Shown: piece after piece, positions 1 through 11,863 of the stretch | Layout: each line of letters begins with the position of its first letter | Numbering within the stretch: position 1 is the stretch's first letter | Assembly (NCBI GenBank): GCA_973895155.1 | Contig: OZ316894.1 | Span: 7,068,001-7,132,000, forward strand | Direction of reading: 5' to 3' | Origin: Marsupella aquatica | Taxonomy: Eukaryota > Marchantiophyta | DNA length: 64,000 nucleotides | Position numbers and translations under genes: made by a program | Notes under the pieces: model-generated | The model's database searches: none | The model's input: only the letters and a program-made list of their open reading frames with translations | Told to the model about the DNA's origin: nothing

Positions 1-3000
1 AATTTTTCAGGCAGAGGATCTGGCATCTCGATGATGCTGTGTACCTGCAAAAGTTTTTCCCATTGAATCGAATGAATTGTCTACCGAAAGATGAGAATAA
101 CCGCTATACCAACCAGAAATTAGATGGTATTGACACAAAAACCATAGGTGGCGGTTCCCCAGATCTCGACATTGACACGACAAGTCTAACAGGGTATTTA
201 GTGAAGAACCACGAACCGCACTCAAGCTGCCAGGTAGTATGCGTGGAACTTTCTCCAGCACGGCTCTCAAATAAACTTCAACGTCTTCCGGACAACTGCA
301 CCAATTGAACTGGAGTATCTTCAGCATGCAGTAGAGCCAAGCATACTTTTTACATTAAAGAACACGTAGTATACCATGTCATTTCCACACCAGTAACTTC
401 GAAACTTTGTAACATTAAGCACCTGCAGGTAGAGAGGCTCAGATTGATACCAGAGCCTGACCTATAATTAGGGCTCCGATCATTTAGGACATGTATGATT
501 CGAATGCATACCGTAGTCTGGCAACTCCAGTAGAGCAGCCATCACTTATAGGCTTCACACATATACTACTTGCCCGCAGGTCCTCACAGAGCACATCCCA
601 CATTTTGCCTGAACGGAATGTGCCCGTTATGACTGACTTGGCGTCTCCGAACTCTGAGCCATTCTTCGACAGTTCACTCATGCTAAAAACTCTCTTAGTT
701 GCAGAGAATATTCCATCTTCAGAGAGCTGCAAGAAGGTACCAAGAAAATACAAGCTTCAATACTGTGAAGAAAAATTCTGTACAGTTGAAATCCTTTCCA
801 ACAAAAAAGAGCAAGAAAATAGATACGGAAGACAATCTTGACGAGACCATACATGAGCCAAGGCCAGTCCGGTTGCCACTTTATCCATGCACAGTCTCGA
901 TGCTTCCACACCAGACCCTGTTCGAAGATTTTTGTCACCACATCAATGGGCATTTCAAACTCAATTCAGATCTCTTCCAAAAAACGAATTAGATCTTAAA
1001 TTCTGACAAAAAACCTACGGAAACTTCTTTAGAAATGCCCTTAAATGACAAAATCTAACTCATCACTTTAGACAACTTGAGCGTCGGTGCCAGTCATACT
1101 GTTTCCAAAAACAAACCATCATATGGTGACCAATATTCCAGCTTCACAGCTACAATGAACTTGCAGGCGTCTTGTCAAGAGAGAACTACAGATTGCAGAA
1201 ACAAACAGCTGAACAATGGCATGCTGACACAAGTGCAAGAGATCTGCGGTATACTAGTGTATAAGAGTTACCTGTATAAGGTACACCCGAAGCCTCCAAA
1301 ACTTCTTGCAAAGTGCCATTCTCTCCAATTCCACCATGCACTACGGTAAGCGCAAACAAAGCCACATTTACATGGTGAAAATTAGAATTGCAAAATACCG
1401 TTAAATGCAATGCTGATGAAGCAGCCAAAAAGGTGCTGCCAGCACATATTAGTGGCCAACTCTGTCTTGTTCGTTTAAATCTATGACGAATCTGCGTGCA
1501 GTCACTTTACAACTGTCAGTCTGGCATAACAAAATGCCACTACAATTCATTACAACTGTCTGTGAATAGTCTTCTGAAGATAGCTCGCAAATGTTGAGGC
1601 ATTGGCTTCACCATTCTCGCTCCTGCCGCTGTTACATCTACTTGAAGAACTTCTTATTCTACCTCTTCTCGAAGTTGTCGAAGGATAGCATGGAGTTGAA
1701 TTGACTTTAAATGTCCGCAGAACTCTATAACGGACGTGAGGCGGAGAGTGCAAGAGGGGAGGAGAGCTTGACAGCAGCAAGAGAAGGATTACCTACCTAA
1801 ATACCTGAGGACGACTAGTGCAGTATCCAGAACTATGTAGTATAGTGAGCGATCTCTCAATGGAAAGAATGCTTTTACTATACTGCACGCCAACAAACAT
1901 CTCGATGTACGAAGAAATAAGAATACCATTATTTAGACTCAGAGTTTGGATAAGAGGTAGAAGTTTGAGCTTCACCGGCGATAAACACAACTGCACCACA
2001 TTCCCTGGCTTCTTTGATCCACTGTTCCAAAGTAAGCTGCCTTGGTGTCTCAGCTTCTAGATCCACCTCAGACACGAGATTTGAATACCCAGATCTTTTG
2101 AGTTCAGCAAGGGCTTGCTCCCGCAATTTTGACAAAGCAAAAGCTGTGCTTGGCTGCAGTGCTGCCTCGCAACCTTCTACGATTTCTTCGACGGTGTGCC
2201 TCAAGACCAGAGAATAGCTGCCGCAACAAACATGTCACGTGGGATAAGGGCATTCATATAAAACCCTTGACAAAACATTCATACACATGAAGCAAAACAA
2301 TGAATCCTCAGATTTAAAACGAAAACAAACCAGATAGAAAATGGACGTGGCTCCATGGGTTAGAAATAGACACTTACGGAAGTCCCCAGATTGTTCCTCC
2401 TATCGTCCCTTTGCCTTCGCTACCATGAATTGAGGGCGCCAGCACAAACGGGCTGACATCGAGCTGCAATGGGTAACATTCAGGTTGCGGAAAGGAGAAC
2501 CGGGATCGGCTTGTAAATTCGTGAGAACTCAGAGACACCTAACCACGCATAGCTTTTCTAGTAGGTATCCAGCACTAGTGAGCATGCCCTATGGATAAAA
2601 GGTGGACTAACATAAGATGAAAACACTTGAAACCAGGCAATAGAGAACGAAGTAGAAAAACGGCTGTGCACTAGCGAATTCATTCTAGAAAGTAACACAA
2701 CAATCATGGCTAGATTGCACTCACGTCGTTGCAACCATGCAAGTTGAGCCAGACATTTGTGCCACTTATTAATGAGACTTGTCGCTCAGACGAACTTCCT
2801 CCGAACAACACAAAAACTTTCTTCTTGGTTTTATTCCTAGCAGTTGTAACTGGTGTGGTTGAACATCCGCTGAGGCTCAAGGATGGAAGCTGTGGATACC
2901 GTGAGCAAGCCTTACCAAGAATGGATTGGAGGATACCCCCATGAGACAAGCCCACCTGGTTGCAAAGGAATTTGGAATTAGAACCTTGTTCTCTCAGAGT

Positions 3001-6000
3001 ACGCAACGCATCTGCACAGAACACGATCTCAAAACAACCGAGTAATTCAAACTACGACAGTGCTGCCTGGTGAGAAAAGTTGATTGTACTTAGAATAGAC
3101 ACTGATGAGATTGCATTCTTCTGGCACTCACGTAACACGGCTTCCTGGGAACAGTATGAATCCTATTCAGAGTTAACAATTACGAACCTGTGCAGCCTGT
3201 TGGAACAGAAAGCTCGTTTGCTCCATTCCACTCATCTGGATGTACGTCAATATGCAGTATTAAGCAACACGGAGGCTGTTGCTAAAAAACTTCACAGTAA
3301 AAGGGCCGCTAAATACCAGATCTAAACGTAACAACTGCTAGAACTACTGTGGCCACTACTACAGCAGCCGTTTGTCGCACATATGTTTCTGGCTCTACAT
3401 TACTCTTCTAAACTTTTGTAGCCTATCAGCCATTCTACTCATTATTTAGAGTAGTTTTTGTCAAAATTCACTTCCGCTTTCCGGTGGAATCTGAAGTCCA
3501 CGAGACGTTAAATAGGCCAAAGGACAGAAAGTGGACAGAGATCTAGGGACAAAGGCAAACTGGATATGTTTCAGCACCCGTCTTGTCGTTTACTCTCATC
3601 TTCTAGCAATTTATGCTTTGAACTGTGTGCGATGTCCACCTGAGATCTGGTGGACTTAAGATCCTTTCTATACAATTCAGTCTAAATTTAGACTCCCTGA
3701 CTCAGCCAAACTTGCAACCAATTTCCTCCCTCAGACACGTCTCATTATGCTCCCCTGGTCGGCCTGCTCGGATTGTTCCTTTCGACAGTCAATCTAGATA
3801 TAAGAACCTTGTCCAACGAAAGGCATGATTTTATATTTCTTAATTACCCAGAAGTGCGAGAAAATTGTGTGCCTTGTGGCTCACAACATACCAGATTTAT
3901 GTCAGAGAAGACCACAGTCCCTGTCTCAAATTGACCGAGCAGTTTACGGCTTTTATCCTGTCCATGGCTGCCCAACGAAATTGTTGTTGAAGTAGGCAAA
4001 AACCAGCCATCCACCCGAGCAAAATCACGTAGCCCTAGTTGCTTAAATAGTGCTGCTGCACCGCTGCGAATTTCTGCAATTGCCTCCATTGGAAACCGGG
4101 GAGGACTGTGATAGTGTACCTGATCGAACACAATAATACAATCCCCAATATTTAATGATCAGATCCACTACAAGCTGCATCCTGAAATGCACGGTCCACA
4201 TCCTTTCACACCACATTTCACCTTTGCAAAGTGATTGACCCAGTTCTCTAGTGTCATGTAGTGGAAAATGATAATGACGATAAGCGGAACCATTTTTCTT
4301 TATTCAGCTCAATTTATAAGTAAGCGTACAACATACGAAGTGGACTTTGGGAATCACAATCCACCAATGGCGGCTAGTGTTGTGATACAAGTAGAAAAAG
4401 TCCAAGCTTCAAATACCTGTCTTGTGGGAAGGTATTTCCTTCTATAATTGAAAATTTCTTCTTCACCTCCAGAAGCACCATCACCGGTCACCCTGAGTTC
4501 CACCTATTTCAGAGATGTCAGAGCGGTCAATAATTTCTCATTCAATTCCAAGGCTTTCAAATGTACAACATTTTTGGAAGACCTGCCAAACTTGATTAGC
4601 AGAGGGCTCCTGGTCACCTCGAGGTCCGCACATTGCTCTTAGTGCATATAATTAATGACACCGTATAGATGTTGCAAAATCTCGACACAAACCCGGACCA
4701 TCTAATGCACGAATAGATGCTAGAGATAGCACTGAAGACGCATTGACCTTGCTTCTAGATCAGTGCAGACGTGAATATTAATTACACGTTCCAATAAATT
4801 ACTTGATAAATAGATCCACCTTGGAGTCTTAGACATATAACTTTCAATTACCACATATTTTCCTATGACTTCAGAGAATGACATTATCTAGTTTTACCTG
4901 AATGATTTTCAAGTTTGAAACACAAAGAGCTTGATACATGTTCCATTTCAGCAAGGAACATGTCAGTATGGGAGCTCCTTTATCTCATTGACACCGTGTC
5001 TTTTAACCATGCAAAGGTGACACCCTTTTTCTCTTCGGGTTGCACATTGCTGTCAGTGTTTAACACTTCATTCAGAACGCCGTTATAATACTCTCTGGGG
5101 TCATTTTAAGGGTCAAGTTAGAACCTCAGTTGGCACTACCGGGTCATTTTAAGGGGTCAAGTTAGAACCTCAGTTGGCAGTAGTGCTACTGGATCTGATG
5201 TGTCTCCAGTCCCCACATCAAGAACAATGGTTGTAAACTCCTTCCCACCCTCTGCAAATGCTTCAACCAATACTCGCGCATCCACTCCCTGGAATTACCA
5301 GATCATACGTTTGGATCATAGTTCGAAGGAGATACAAATTTTTCAAATACACTTTAATCTAAAAGAAGGCTGTACACATGGAGTTAAATTAAAGAAAACC
5401 GCTAAAGAATAATATTTGTGATATATGATCATAAAGCATATTCTTTATCCTATTTGTATGCATGTTAGGGGGCAATTTTACCTGAGCAATAAGAGCCTCC
5501 GCTTTCTCGACAGCAGCTGCCACACCGAAGGCTACACTAACTCCCACACTAGACCCTGCTCGCGCTGGTTTCACCTGCTCCGAATCCAGAGGTAATTTCA
5601 GTTCAGCAGTGTTGCTCACTACATGCTTTTCCCAAGGAAAAGAGGAATCGAAGCCCACCGACAAGATTTTACCAAGACCAAAGACTCTTGCTACATCCTC
5701 AGATTTATTTGCTGCCTGCTGAACAAGTATGCCATATGACTGGTGAACTCGTAAACTTCACCTCCAAATTTATCCACTGCACATTTAGAAGGCCCGGGGC
5801 TTTGACATGTGTCCCGTCGACACAAAGTGTCAGTTAGATGCACTCACCACCACACGCCCAGACATTGCATCAATGCCGTTGCTCTCGAACCATTTGGTCA
5901 ACTTATTTTCATCTGCTTTGGTTGCCTGTCATGTTACACAAAATGGATACCTTATAAATTAAAACACTCACCAAAATGACGATAAAGCCAGCTAGCTCTC

Positions 6001-7976
6001 GATTGTGAAGGTACCAATATATTCAATGACAAAGGGAGTTAGCATATACAATTCCGAAATAGGATTGAGGTGGATACAGAAAGACAGCATCCGACAAACC
6101 GCATGCTCAAAACTGATGAAAAGACGCTCCAGTAGAAACCTATGATAACTTTATGAAAAATAGACATGGATTTTTGAGTACCTCCAGAAGAAAAGAAGGT
6201 ATTGTCGCAAACCCCAAGCTCCCAAGCTGCTCTGCTGCAGTGGCCTGACATTGCCAAATGTGAGCAACACCTATACCTCGAAGTTGTCACCGGCATCTTC
6301 ACTGAGTTCGATCCAGACAGTCGAATGGACAGAAGGTTGATGATAGAACTTCTTCATCACAATCACTTACTCTCTGCGAACTGAGCCACCAAATGATTCA
6401 AGGAGGGCCAAGAGCTTTACCTTGTCAAAAGCTGACTCTGCTGCAGCTGCACTTGTGCCGACAAATGGGATGCCTGCACTTTCGAGAAGTTTCTGTTGCA
6501 AAACCAGAAACGGTTTACTAGAAGTTGTATCCGCCTCTATTTGGTTCTGTTTAACACTCTATCATCGTCCTACGGGGATTTTTAAAACATTCGAACGAAG
6601 CAGCTCAAATTCACTGTTGACTTAGTATTCCAATCAAACAACGAGTAGTTGCCCACCTATCCCAAGGCTAGTTCCAAACAATAGTGAACGCAGTAACAAT
6701 TGACAAGGTTGTGGCCAACCTGGATGCCACCATCTTCACCAAACTGTCCATGAAGGACTGGGAAGACAATATCTGCTGATGCTCGAAGGTGTTGTAGAAA
6801 TTCTTCGGTTGACTTGAAACCCTGTGCAGTACTACTCATGAACAGGGTGTGATAAGAACTTCACTTCTGTAATGAGAAGAGTGCTGGAGCACTACCAAAC
6901 GCAATTTAGAGGATGCCAGATATTAACAGCAACTTGGCAGGCGAACCCAAGATCCACTCCATCGGGCTTTCAGCAACTCAAGCGAAAGAGAAGGCATGCA
7001 GAGCCTATAGTGATTAAAACGGCCCTCTGTACAAGGGAAGTCCCAAGAGCTAGAACTAACCTGGAGAGCTTGTAGTCAAAATCTGAAGGTGTATTTGAGT
7101 ACATCTGTGTAATGTACCAACAAAGTTATTAGGTACACTGGTTGGAAGCGTCTTGCAATGCCATTCAACACTGAGTAGTAGCCAAGAAGCTACTACTCAT
7201 TAGAATAAGTACCATCACTTTTAAGTGTGCTGACGAAAATGCCAATCAAAACTTCTGAACAGTTACCGAAAGTCTCATGGCTACAAGCAAATACCGTGAA
7301 ACCAAGCAATAATAATCCAGGTTAGCTGATGTATCTCCCTCATGTGATGCACAGGAAGGAATATAAGTCAAAGTGAAGCAGTGCCTAGGATTTGGACATA
7401 TTGAATAGGAATCCAGGTGATTGGTAGAGTTATATGGTTGACGAGGATAACCTGGCTATCTAAAATAGCATATGCTTGCAAATTGGTGTCCAAGTAAAAG
7501 CAGCTGATTAATATATCATCACCCTGTACATTTCCAAGATATAAGTCGGTATACTCTCGAATGTACACAACAAATTCAGCCTGGAGTTAGGGTAAATAGT
7601 TTGATGATCAAGTTGACTGAAAAGAAGTTCATGAGAACAGGCCATAGAAATGAGTGCAATGCTCAACCAGAACATCAGCCCACGCCAGACTGCCTTTCCA
7701 ATATGCGGGAAAGACTAGGAGTGCTTAAAAATAGTAGTAAGAAACGAGGTCTTTGTATCTTCCTACAGTCACGTTTCGTCAAACCCGTCAGCCAACGACA
7801 AAGGAGTCGAAATGTGAGAAACAACATGGCAGGAACAAGACCTGCAGATGATCAAGTACAGATCGAGCTGAATTTAAGGAAATTCCCCTCTCCTGAGATG
7901 GCCCCCCACAGATTAGCCCCACTCGCAACTTCCCCGCTCCATTGGTGCTGCGTTCTTGAGAAACCGATGGTCTTAC
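1..7976 (-). CDS. DDL: D-alanine-D-alanine ligase, tandem ATP-grasp, plastid type (3' partial)
   Basis: Joins two D-alanines with ATP, a peptidoglycan precursor step; in plants the enzyme is plastid-associated. Exons from 5' to 3': ~7976-7842, 7523-7452, 7104-7061, 6831-6720, 6492-6421, 6244-6182, 5925-5848, 5574-5482, 5288-5169, 4503-4417, 4119-3892, 3235-3188, 2955-2725, 2463-2378, 2217-1976, 1340-1272, 917-853, 726-512, 295-217, 44-1. All join in frame. Domain 1 opens with VGLICGGPSQERGISLNSA and has an FGEDGGIQ loop, VKPARAGSSVGV and GLRDFARVDGW. Domain 2 restarts at KKVFVLFGGSSSERQVSL, with VHGGIGENGTLQ and VKPISDGCSTGVARL. About 700 residues are visible. The exon at 7842 has an in-frame stop just upstream, so at least one more 5' exon with the transit peptide exists; an ATG at 8143 is a weak candidate. 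The C-terminus lies beyond position 1. Confidence 0.9.
5097..5183. repeat. 44-bp tandem duplication across a DDL exon-intron junction
   Basis: Two adjacent copies (5097-5140 and 5141-5183) differ at only a few positions. On the minus strand each contains CCAACTGAG followed by GTTCTAAC, so the DDL splice donor after exon 5288-5169 is present twice, 44 bp apart. Reading-frame continuity into exon 4503 requires the upstream donor. Confidence 0.85.
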
Positions 7977-8371
7977 CTGGGTTTACAAAGTTCAGTAAGA
8001 ATTCATCATTCCCAGCTCAGAAGTCAACCCGCCGTCTCGCTCCATCACTAGATGTCATCTATATTCCTTCCAGGTAGAACCCACTTGGAAGGTGTAAAGC
8101 GTGGAGCTAGTATTTCACGTTGGGAACCTACAAGACTCCGCATAGAATGCCACCAAACTAGTTATCCAGTAACGTATACAACGTGACTCTGCGGTATTTC
8201 AATGTCTCACGCCGAATTACACCAGGGAGAGCTTTATTGTCAAACCCATTCCTGAACTGAGATTGCTATCATCGCTCAAACAGTACGTCGAGGAGATAAT
8301 GAACCTTCTAAAACGGATCCGTTCATACGGATTCACAGTCGACGTGAACTTCGCCGGATTTGTCTCATCTA

Positions 8372-9727
8372 CTATTCTACTGTATCCACAGTACTTACAG
8401 CCTCCGCAACTGCAGCTGCGACAATTTCAGCTTTGTTCTTTATTCCCGAAGACCCGACGCCGCCAGCACCCCTTTCAGTCGACTCCAAAGAATCCGCTTC
8501 AACCACCTCTGGAGTGGCGATTTTCTCCAGAATAAGCTGTGCGATTCTGTCACCTTCCATGATGTTAAAGTCTGTATCTGAGTGGTTAAAGAGTATAACC
8601 GCCACAGGTCCTCTGTAGTCGTAGTCAATGACTCCTGCCCCTACGTCAATGGAATGCTTCCAGGCCAACCCTGATCTTGGAGCTGTCATATCACCGCAGA
8701 CAAGGCACTCAGTCGACGTGCCGACAAACAGTCAAAGATAACGATTACGAGGTGTATGCGAAGAAATGTATGCACGAAGACCTCCGCCTTGTGGACCACC
8801 GAGATGGACAAAGCAGAGAGCTGACGAGGCTTGATTGCGAACTTCAGGCAGTGGAAGAATTAACAAAATTCAACCAAAACTTCTATGTCAGGATGGTGCA
8901 ATGTTTACGTAGTGCCGTAGAACGGACGGGCAGACATATATGGATCACCAGTTCCTACACTCCAAGAATGTGCAGGGAGATCGGTCACCACGAGAAATTA
9001 AACCAATTCCATGCTAATTGTGAGTTCATAAAGATGGAAATCGTCGCTTACCAATTCGTGCATAGGTGCCCTCCGGAATTGCTATCGATAGTTCAGTCTT
9101 TACGAGAGATTTCCCGCGAGCAGGAACGATCGCCTCATAAGCACTGCATCATCCAGGACCAACACAGACAAGGGGTCAAGAAGACCAAAGCACGAAATCT
9201 GTGTCAGCCACCCCCAACAGTAAAAATGTACATTACACATTTTTTGCCCTCCAGAAAGCATCATCACCGAGCCAGTGATCACATCGCGTTTGGCTTTGAA
9301 AGTCTAAGGAAAATGAAAAACCTCTACGAGAATTACTACAACGGAAAGTCATGCAGTGGCAGCATTCAGTACATACCAACAGTGCAACAGTTCACAACAG
9401 CAGCTCCGCTTTAGTGAGCATTTGCACAGCAAGTGATGTAGGACAATGAAAATGAATTGGTGGTGAAGAAGACAACACAGACCTGCACAAATCGTAGCCT
9501 GCGGCGTGCTCCGACCGTCTCCTAGGCAGAAGAGCTTCAGGAGCAAGCTTCTTGACACGGAGGGCCCCAATGGCGTTCCCACCCCTGTTGCCATTGGACG
9601 AAGAATCAGCAGCCACCACCACTTTTTGCTCTATAATTTGCTTCTTCAGTCGGGGCTCTTGCGGCTCTTCTTGCTCCGAACCGTCGTCAGCTCTGCTGTC
9701 ATCGCTGCGACTTTCGCCTCCCGCCAT
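8372..9727 (-). CDS. DUT: dUTPase (deoxyuridine triphosphate nucleotidohydrolase)
   Basis: Hydrolyses dUTP to dUMP and pyrophosphate, keeping uracil out of DNA and supplying dUMP for dTMP synthesis. Exons 9727-9483, 9143-9052 and 8682-8372 give 215 residues; an in-frame ATG at 9730 would add one Met. Conserved motifs in order: [53 protein letters not shown]. The family norm for motif V is GGFGSTG, so the usual Phe is Val here. An acidic, Gln/Glu-rich N-terminal extension of about 55 residues and a short Ala/Val-rich tail make it longer than typical plant dUTPases. The 5' end faces a 2.1 kb spacer shared with PURH, which is transcribed the other way. Confidence 0.92.
9075..9109 (-). repeat. 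Arm of 35-nt inverted repeat inside dUTPase exon 2
   Basis: This coding segment of dUTPase exon 2 (residues [12 protein letters not shown]) recurs at 9941-9975 in the opposite orientation with one mismatch in 35 nt. Confidence 0.85.
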
Positions 9728-9940
9728 CACTGCTCACGAACTACTCAATGCAGGTCTTCCTCCTGCTCCTTCGCCTCTTCCTCTATCACTCAAATTCCTT
9801 CCTCTTCTCGTCCTCTTCTATCAATTTCTACTCCTCGACGCTCCTCGTCTACTGCTCCTGTTAACCCTTTGCATCAGCTCACCTCCAAATCTTCGAGCGA
9901 AGTGGAACGCACAACACAAACAGAGCGGCCCGCAAGAGAT

Positions 9941-9975
9941 TCTCTCGTAAAGACTGAGCTATCGATAGCAATTCC
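9941..9975 (+). repeat. Inverted copy of a dUTPase exon 2 fragment
   Basis: The segment lies about 210 bp upstream of the dUTPase start, in opposite orientation to the gene. It matches exon 2 at 34 of 35 bases. Weaker similarity continues for roughly 15 bp on its left side; the right flank is unrelated. It may be a fragment of a broken duplication. Confidence 0.8.
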
Positions 9976-11863
9976 AACTCTCTTTGGTCATTCCTTCGTC
10001 GTCTATGAACAGAATTCCATCGCCTCTCTCTACAGTAATTGTCCTGTCCGCCATATCTCTGCTCTTGAGGAAAATCCGGTTTCGTTTCTGTCGTATGATC
10101 GATTTCACATCAGTCTGATCTGCTCTTGCGGATTTGATCTTCCCCGCATGAGGAGAATGGATTTGCGCAACAAATCATTTGGTGATACGATAATGCGCCG
10201 CCAATTCGAGGAAATTGCTTTCCCATGTTTCACATATGGATCGAAATCGAATTGAGAAAATAGTGGAGTCGAATCGGCTAACCGCACAGTACTATTCAAG
10301 AGCGCGAGACATTAAGTAGTGCTATTTAAATACTCTAAGTAAGTGACACATATAATTTGCAAGGAAATGAAGGTGGGATTAAGGAATACAGAAAATGATG
10401 CTCCCATGGACCAGAACCTTGATCTCTTGAACCCCCGTGGACCTCATTTCCCAGAGTTTGAGTTTAATTGTACTAACTTCATGTTCATTAGTGAGGGTGA
10501 GGAAATGTAAACTAGACAAAGAAATGAGTACCAAACAAGGAAAGCTAACTATTGATGCATTGTATGTATATTGCGATCCTGTTCATTGCTCACCTAAAAC
10601 ATTTTTTGCTCTAGACTCTCTAATCAATTTTGAAAATACAAAGGAACACATGGGGAAGGCATAAACTATTTGTAAGTGTGTAAAATTCTCAATCATGCTT
10701 GGAAGCAAATGAAACTTGTGTAAAATTTGCAGACACCTCTATTTCATCATTCATGACTATAGTGGTCACTTTCATAATCTCTAGTTTCCTGTCGGCAACT
10801 GTATTGTGGGAGCTAAGTTTTCTCCACAAGGTCTCCAAGAACTACTGGATATAGTACATCTGCTACAGAGGTTTATGCTTGATGAACCCCAGAATGAAAA
10901 GTATTTTAAGTTTCTTAAACTGAAAAGTTTTTAAATTTGAATTTAAAAATGATGACAAATCATGATATTTGAAGAAGAAAAAAAAGTGGCAATGAATCCG
11001 AGGGTGATGAAACAGTCAGGTTTTCCAAAAAGTATATTGTACTACTCTAACCAATTAAGCTGAATCACAAGCTGCTCCCTAGGTCTAATGTCTAGAGTGA
11101 AGCATGAGGGAATTTAGACACTAACTCTAAATGAGTACATAACTGAAAGTGAGGGTGTAGACAAACAAGGAATTTCTACAATGAATTTTTTTGCTCCTCT
11201 ACATTCAAGGAAGGGATAATCAGGCAGGCTAATCAGGCCAGCTAATGTAAGTTAATGATACTTGACCCAAAAGGCTTTTCTCCTCTACTTTCAAGGAAGG
11301 GATAATCAGGCAGGGTATCAGGCTAGCTAAAGTAAATTAATCATACTTGACCCAAAAGGATTTTCTCCTCTACATTCAAGAAACGGATAATCAGGCAGGG
11401 TAATGAGGCTAGTTAATGTGAATTAATTATACTTGGCCCAAAGAGGTGGCAACGGAGTAAAACCCAGATGGTCCAAAACCCCCACAATCATAATAAGAAA
11501 ATGCAGCTCTTCAGCTCCGCCAAAAGTCGGCATGGAGACTCCACAGTCCACAATCCTCAGTACATGACGGTTCTGAGCAATTCACAGGAGAATCTGAAAT
11601 TCTGGATCACTTTTCTGAGCAGCTCACGAGCGAATCTGGACTTCTGGACTCTGGAAGCAATTTACAGTGGAGCTGAGTTGAGAATCGTTGGACCGAATGT
11701 AGGAATCTCAGCTGCAGCTCCAGTTCTCCAATAAACCCCAGCCGAGGTCTCTAAAACCCTCAGCTCAGTCCAGCAGAGCAGGGCGGAGAGCAACGGCCTT
11801 TCCTCGACGAAAAGAGAGTTGGGTATCGTCCTGCAGACTCAGGGGAAGTGCTAGGGTTCGGCT
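9976..11863. other. Intergenic spacer between dUTPase and PURH
   Basis: Divergent spacer with no gene I can support. It is A/T-rich from about 10,300 to 11,460, holds an 86-bp tandem repeat, and becomes GC-richer near the PURH start. Confidence 0.6.
11194..11450. repeat. Three-copy 86-bp tandem repeat
   Basis: Units start at about 11194, 11280 and 11365, each with CTCCTCTAC, then GGATAATCAGGCAGG and a closing ACTTGRCCCAAA. Copies differ by scattered substitutions and small indels. Confidence 0.85.

Noticed and set aside
7970-7982. CAG|GTAAGA in the DDL 5' region as a splice donor
   Set aside because: Using it as a donor would leave an intron of only about 29 nt before the next usable acceptor; it more likely lies at the acceptor side of the exon or is chance.
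7601-8077. 158-codon plus-strand frame
   Set aside because: Antisense to a confirmed DDL exon and its flanks; no protein features.
9506-10255. 249-codon frame as a real secreted or Ser-rich protein gene
   Set aside because: Much of it is the complement of dUTPase exon 1 and its GC-rich leader; reported only as a curiosity.
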